Shown piece by piece: positions 7,315 to 9,827 of a stretch of 9,827 nt of DNA. Source of the DNA: Pseudomonadota bacterium (GTDB taxonomy: Bacteria > Pseudomonadota > Alphaproteobacteria > Rhizobiales > Xanthobacteraceae); assembly GCA_023442085.1 (NCBI GenBank), contig JAEZMT010000278.1:1-9827 (forward strand). The letters are read 5' to 3'. Under the pieces are notes generated by a model. It searched no databases. It was not told where the DNA came from and saw only the letters and a program-made list of their open reading frames with translations. The stretch's first letter is position 1, and every line of letters begins with the position of its first letter. The translations under genes and the position numbers were made by a program.

Positions 7315-8118
7315 ATGCTCCGCGACTGGCAGACCCTCTCCTTCAACGCCGTCTTCGGCGTCCTCTCGCTGATCTCCGTGATCGTTCTGGCGGGGCCGAC
7401 GCTGGTCATCCTCATTCTCTCCTTCACCGGGGAGGAGGCGCTGCACTTCCCGCCCGCCAGCTATTCGCTGCGCTGGTATGCGGCGCTCATCGACGCCAAC
7501 GAGTTGCAGGCCGCCTTGTGGGTGAGCCTGAAGGTCGCCGTCATCAGCGTTTCCGCCTGCGTCGTGCTGGGGGTCGCCGCCGCGCTCGGCATCGCCCGCA
7601 GCAAGGGGCCGGTGGCACGGGGGCTGGAGACACTGTTCCTGTCGCCGCTGATCCTGCCGGCGCTGGCCTTCGGCTTCGCGGCGCTGATGCTGTTCTCCAT
7701 ATTGGGAATGCGGCCCTCGACGCTCACGCTCGCCATCGGCCATATCGTGGTGTGCGTGCCCTTCGTGCTGCGCACCACGCTCGCCAGCCTCGCCCAGCTC
7801 GATCCGGCCCTACTCGACGCCTCGCGCAGCCTCGGCGCCTCGCGCCTGCACACCTTCCGGACGGTGACGCTGCCGCTCATCAGCCCCGGCGTCGCCTCCG
7901 GCGCCTTCATCGCCTTCATGGCCTCGTTCGACAACGTGCCGGTGTCGCTGTTCCTTCAGGATGCCCGCACGCAGGTGCTGCCCATCTATCTGTGGGACAT
8001 CATCCAGAACCAGCTCGACAGCCGGGCCGCCTCCGCCTGCGGCGTCATCATCATCGCCACCGTGCTGATGATGGTGCTGATGGAGCGCGTCGCCGGCTTC
8101 TCACGCTTCATGAAATGA
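7315..8118 (+). CDS. ABC transporter permease, PotC type
   Basis: A 267-residue second permease, expected to form the membrane channel with the preceding subunit. Hydrophobic spans lie near residues 12-37, 68-93, 105-130, 135-155, 190-212 and 240-258. The EAA loop is at 167-192 (LDASRSLGASRLHTFRTVTL, then LISPG). PotC-like subunits have this length and this short N-terminus. The ATG at 7315 is preceded by AGGAGA (7304-7309), which overlaps the TAG stop of the previous gene, a strong sign of coupled translation. The stop lies 13 bp before the UraD-UraH start, tying the transporter to purine catabolism in one transcript. Confidence 0.93.
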   Translation: MLRDWQTLSFNAVFGVLSLISVIVLAGPTLVILILSFTGEEALHFPPASYSLRWYAALIDANELQAALWVSLKVAVISVSACVVLGVAAALGIARSKGPVARGLETLFLSPLILPALAFGFAALMLFSILGMRPSTLTLAIGHIVVCVPFVLRTTLASLAQLDPALLDASRSLGASRLHTFRTVTLPLISPGVASGAFIAFMASFDNVPVSLFLQDARTQVLPIYLWDIIQNQLDSRAASACGVIIIATVLMMVLMERVAGFSRFMK

Positions 8119-8131
8119 CCGGGAGAGAGAC

Positions 8132-9010
8132 ATGACCGGCCACCTTCTGAACCTCGACGCCCTGAACGCCATGACCGCCGCAGATTTCGCGACGGCCCTC
8201 GGCCCGGTGTTCGAGAATGCCCCGTGGGTGGCGCAGAATGCTGCCGCCGCCCGGCCCTTCGCCACCCTCACCGCCTTGCACAGGGCGATGCTCGCCGGCA
8301 TCGAGGCTCTCGCCGCCCCGGACCTGGCGGATTTCCTCAATGGCCATCCCCGCCTCTCCCCCGAAACCCTGCGACGCGGCACCACTGCGGAATCCACCGC
8401 CGAGCAGACCGCCCTCGGCCTCGATGCGCTCGATGCCGACATCGGCGCGCGGCTGGACCGGCTGAACGCCGCCTATGAGGCGCGGTTCGGCTATCCCTTC
8501 ATCCTCGCGGTGCGCAAGGCCTCGCTGGAGACCTTGTTCGCCACCTTCGAGCGGCGCCTCGCGGCGAGCCCGGAGGCGGAGCGCATGGAGGCGCTGGCGG
8601 AGGTCGCGGCCATCTCCTGGATGCGGCTGCTCGACCGCGTGCGCGCCGCGCCCACGGGCAGCGTCTCCACCCATGTGCTCGACACCGTGCGCGCGGCGCC
8701 AGCCGGCGGGCTCGGCGTGGAGCTGTGGCGGCGGGAAAGCGACGGCGGGATGACGCGCCTCACCTCCTTCGTCACCAATGACGACGGCGCTTGCGACCAC
8801 CATCTCCTCGGCAACGGCGACCTTGCCGCGGGCACCTATGAGTGGCGCTACGACACGCCCACCTATTTCGCCCGCCACGGCTATTCCACCACTGCCCGGG
8901 CCTATCTCGGCAAGGTGCGCGTGGCCTTCACCGTGTGGAATCCGGAGGAGCATTTTCACGTGCCGCTCCTCCTCTCGCCCGGCGCCTACACCACCTATCG
9001 CGGCAGCTGA
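8132..9010 (+). CDS. uraD-uraH: Fused OHCU decarboxylase and 5-hydroxyisourate hydrolase (allantoin synthase type)
   Basis: A 292-residue two-domain enzyme for the two steps after urate oxidation. UraH hydrolyses 5-hydroxyisourate to OHCU, and UraD decarboxylates OHCU to (S)-allantoin. The N-terminal part (about 1-170) is UraD: FENAPW (27-32), catalytic-type His72 in NGHPRL, the S88-x-x-E91-Q92 motif, and RFGYPFI (118-124). The C-terminal part (about 175-292) is the transthyretin-like UraH: STHVLDT (179-185, H181), R239 in YEWRYD, H276 in HFHVPLL, and the family hallmark YRGS at the very end. The key residues I know for both activities are present, so both domains are probably active. The linker is only a few residues. 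Plant TTL has the same domain order. GGAG (8122-8125) precedes the ATG by six bases. Cytoplasmic location is expected. No uricase or allantoinase gene is visible nearby. Confidence 0.95.
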   Translation: MTGHLLNLDALNAMTAADFATALGPVFENAPWVAQNAAAARPFATLTALHRAMLAGIEALAAPDLADFLNGHPRLSPETLRRGTTAESTAEQTALGLDALDADIGARLDRLNAAYEARFGYPFILAVRKASLETLFATFERRLAASPEAERMEALAEVAAISWMRLLDRVRAAPTGSVSTHVLDTVRAAPAGGLGVELWRRESDGGMTRLTSFVTNDDGACDHHLLGNGDLAAGTYEWRYDTPTYFARHGYSTTARAYLGKVRVAFTVWNPEEHFHVPLLLSPGAYTTYRGS

Positions 9011-9084
9011 GGGCGATCTGGCGCGCAATGTGCTTCTCGGCGGGCGATGTCGATTTTTGTCGCATGTCCAACGACCCGCCCGAC

Positions 9085-9089
9085 AGGAG
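9085..9089 (+). promoter_or_regulatory. Ribosome binding site pointing to a TTG start
   Basis: AGGAG six bases before TTG at 9096. No ATG lies in this frame between the stop of the UraD-UraH gene and the conserved-looking part of the next protein, so this site fixes the start. Confidence 0.6.
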
Positions 9090-9095
9090 CGTATT

Positions 9096-9560
9096 TTGCC
9101 GGCATTGCAGGAAACCCGCACCAGCGTGACACTGGCCCCCGCCAAGCCCACCGGGCTCGCCGACATCGGCGTGCTGCCCGCCGATGGCCTCGCGGTGAAG
9201 AGGGGCCGCGTGCACGAATTCCCGCAGTTGCTGGAAGATGGCACCATCGGTCGGCGCTTCCAGGACCTGAAGGTCATCGCCATTAAGACGGAGCAGGCGG
9301 GCGCGCCGCTGGTGCGGCTCGTCGTGCAGTTCGAGGTGTTCGGCGACAACACCGCTGCCGCCGAGGCAGGGCCCGGCTTCGAGGCGGTGCTGAAGGCGGG
9401 CGACATGCCGCTCGCCACCTTTACCTCCGGCAGCCTGTTCCTGCCCTTCGGCAATTTCTGGTACGCGAACCGCTTCGCCTTCGCGGTGCCCGTGGCGGAT
9501 TTCGATGCGGCGGACACGCTGGAGTTCGTCGCCAAGGCGGAAGAGGTGCGGCCGATCTGA
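9096..9560 (+). CDS. Uncharacterised 154-residue protein in the purine operon
   Basis: I do not recognise this family. Read from TTG at 9096 it is 154 residues, with no signal peptide, no membrane span and no cysteine-rich site. Alternating short hydrophobic segments (FQDLKVIAIKTE, PLVRLVVQFEVFGDN, FTSGSLFLPFGNFWYANRFAFAVPV) suggest a mostly beta, soluble cytoplasmic fold. A similar-strand open frame runs on upstream into the UraD-UraH gene, but that part is out-of-frame shadow. A GTG at 9126 is a weaker alternative start. The gene follows UraD-UraH by 85 bp, the widest gap in the operon, with no clear terminator or promoter in it. It is followed 29 bp later by another unknown gene on the same strand. 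Codon use and the third-position GC bias match the neighbours, so I take it as real. A role in oxopurine or ureide metabolism is only guilt by association. Confidence 0.75.
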   Translation: MPALQETRTSVTLAPAKPTGLADIGVLPADGLAVKRGRVHEFPQLLEDGTIGRRFQDLKVIAIKTEQAGAPLVRLVVQFEVFGDNTAAAEAGPGFEAVLKAGDMPLATFTSGSLFLPFGNFWYANRFAFAVPVADFDAADTLEFVAKAEEVRPI

Positions 9561-9589
9561 GCGGCCGGACTCTCCATGAGCCTCAACCA

Positions 9590-9827
9590 ATGACCGACCC
9601 CGGCGTCCCCTACCCCTTCGTCCGGCGCGTGTCCCACCGCCTGCTCGGCGACATGCTGCGCATGACGCTGAGCGAGACGCTGCGCTACGACCTCACGCTA
9701 GAGGAGGGCCGCACCCTGTCGCGCGCCTTCACCGCCGTCGCCCACGACTGGCGGCGCACGGATTTCCTCTATCTCAGCCCCGTGGGCATGGATGGCGACT
9801 TCTCCGCCGCCGTCCATGCGGATGGGG
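9590..9827 (+). CDS. Uncharacterised protein, N-terminal 79 residues (cut by right edge)
   Basis: An open frame begins at ATG 9590 and runs through the right edge with no stop. The visible part starts MTDPGVPYPFVRRVSHRL, then has helical-looking 'LLGDMLRMTLSETLRYDLTLEEG', 'AVAHDWRRTDFLYLSPVGMDG' and 'DFSAAVHADG'. There is no signal peptide or membrane span. I cannot place it in a family. The ribosome site is weak, and the gene lies 29 bp after the preceding stop, consistent with the same operon. Codon use matches the neighbours. An ATG at 9576 in another frame gives only a five-residue peptide and is not the start. Confidence 0.6.
   Translation, partial: MTDPGVPYPFVRRVSHRLLGDMLRMTLSETLRYDLTLEEGRTLSRAFTAVAHDWRRTDFLYLSPVGMDGDFSAAVHADG

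Noticed and set aside
6310..7743. 477-codon minus-strand open frame
   Set aside because: Antisense to the binding protein and permease genes; the peptide is full of Arg, Gln, Glu, His and Gly with no domain.
9011..9095. Possible internal promoter or attenuator in the 85-bp gap after UraD-UraH
   Set aside because: There is a short T-run (9054-9058) and a 6-bp GGCGGG/CCCGCC pairing with a 30-base loop, but no convincing -35/-10 pair or stable hairpin.
8108..9637. 509-codon minus-strand open frame
   Set aside because: Antisense to UraD-UraH and the unknown gene. The UraD-UraH protein on the plus strand has clear motifs, while this frame has none.
1..9827. tRNA, rRNA, insertion sequence, CRISPR or phage features
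   Set aside because: No repeat arrays, transposase-like protein or RNA gene signature was seen on either strand.

Overview
This is a very GC-rich, densely coded window. Its gene content (Tat-exported binding protein, FadB-type hydratase, AsmA-like protein, purine-ring catabolism beside a PotABCD-type transporter) and its base composition suggest an alphaproteobacterium of the order Hyphomicrobiales. A Xanthobacteraceae-like genome is a plausible guess, but that is inference and no 16S or other marker gene is present.

Left part (1-4160, all on the minus strand). Three genes are read right to left: a LysR-type regulator (3219-4160), a large single-span AsmA-like envelope protein (562-3108), and the first 152 codons of an enoyl-CoA hydratase/isomerase-fold protein that runs off the left edge (1-456). 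The hydratase may be the N-terminal domain of a FadB/FadJ-like fusion. The 105-bp gap in front of the hydratase carries an AT-rich inverted repeat that looks like an operator.

Right part (4293 to the right edge, all on the plus strand). A tight operon runs divergently from the LysR gene. It encodes an ABC ATPase with a TOBE tail, a Tat-signal periplasmic binding protein, two PotB/PotC-type permeases, a fused UraD-UraH protein, a 154-residue protein of unknown family starting at TTG, and the start of a second unknown protein cut by the right edge. Gaps between genes are 2-30 bp, except 85 bp before the 154-residue protein.

Interpretation. UraD and UraH turn 5-hydroxyisourate, the product of urate oxidation, into (S)-allantoin. 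Their fusion here has the same domain order as plant allantoin synthase (TTL). The adjoining importer is therefore a good candidate for uptake of urate, another oxopurine or a ureide rather than a polyamine, under the divergent LysR regulator. A 7-bp perfect inverted repeat between the two divergent units is the likely regulator site. The two unknown genes downstream are candidates for extra parts of this pathway. No uricase, allantoinase, RNA gene, mobile element or CRISPR array lies in the window. Apart from the gaps described, the sequence is coding; there is no gene-free stretch longer than 300 bp.
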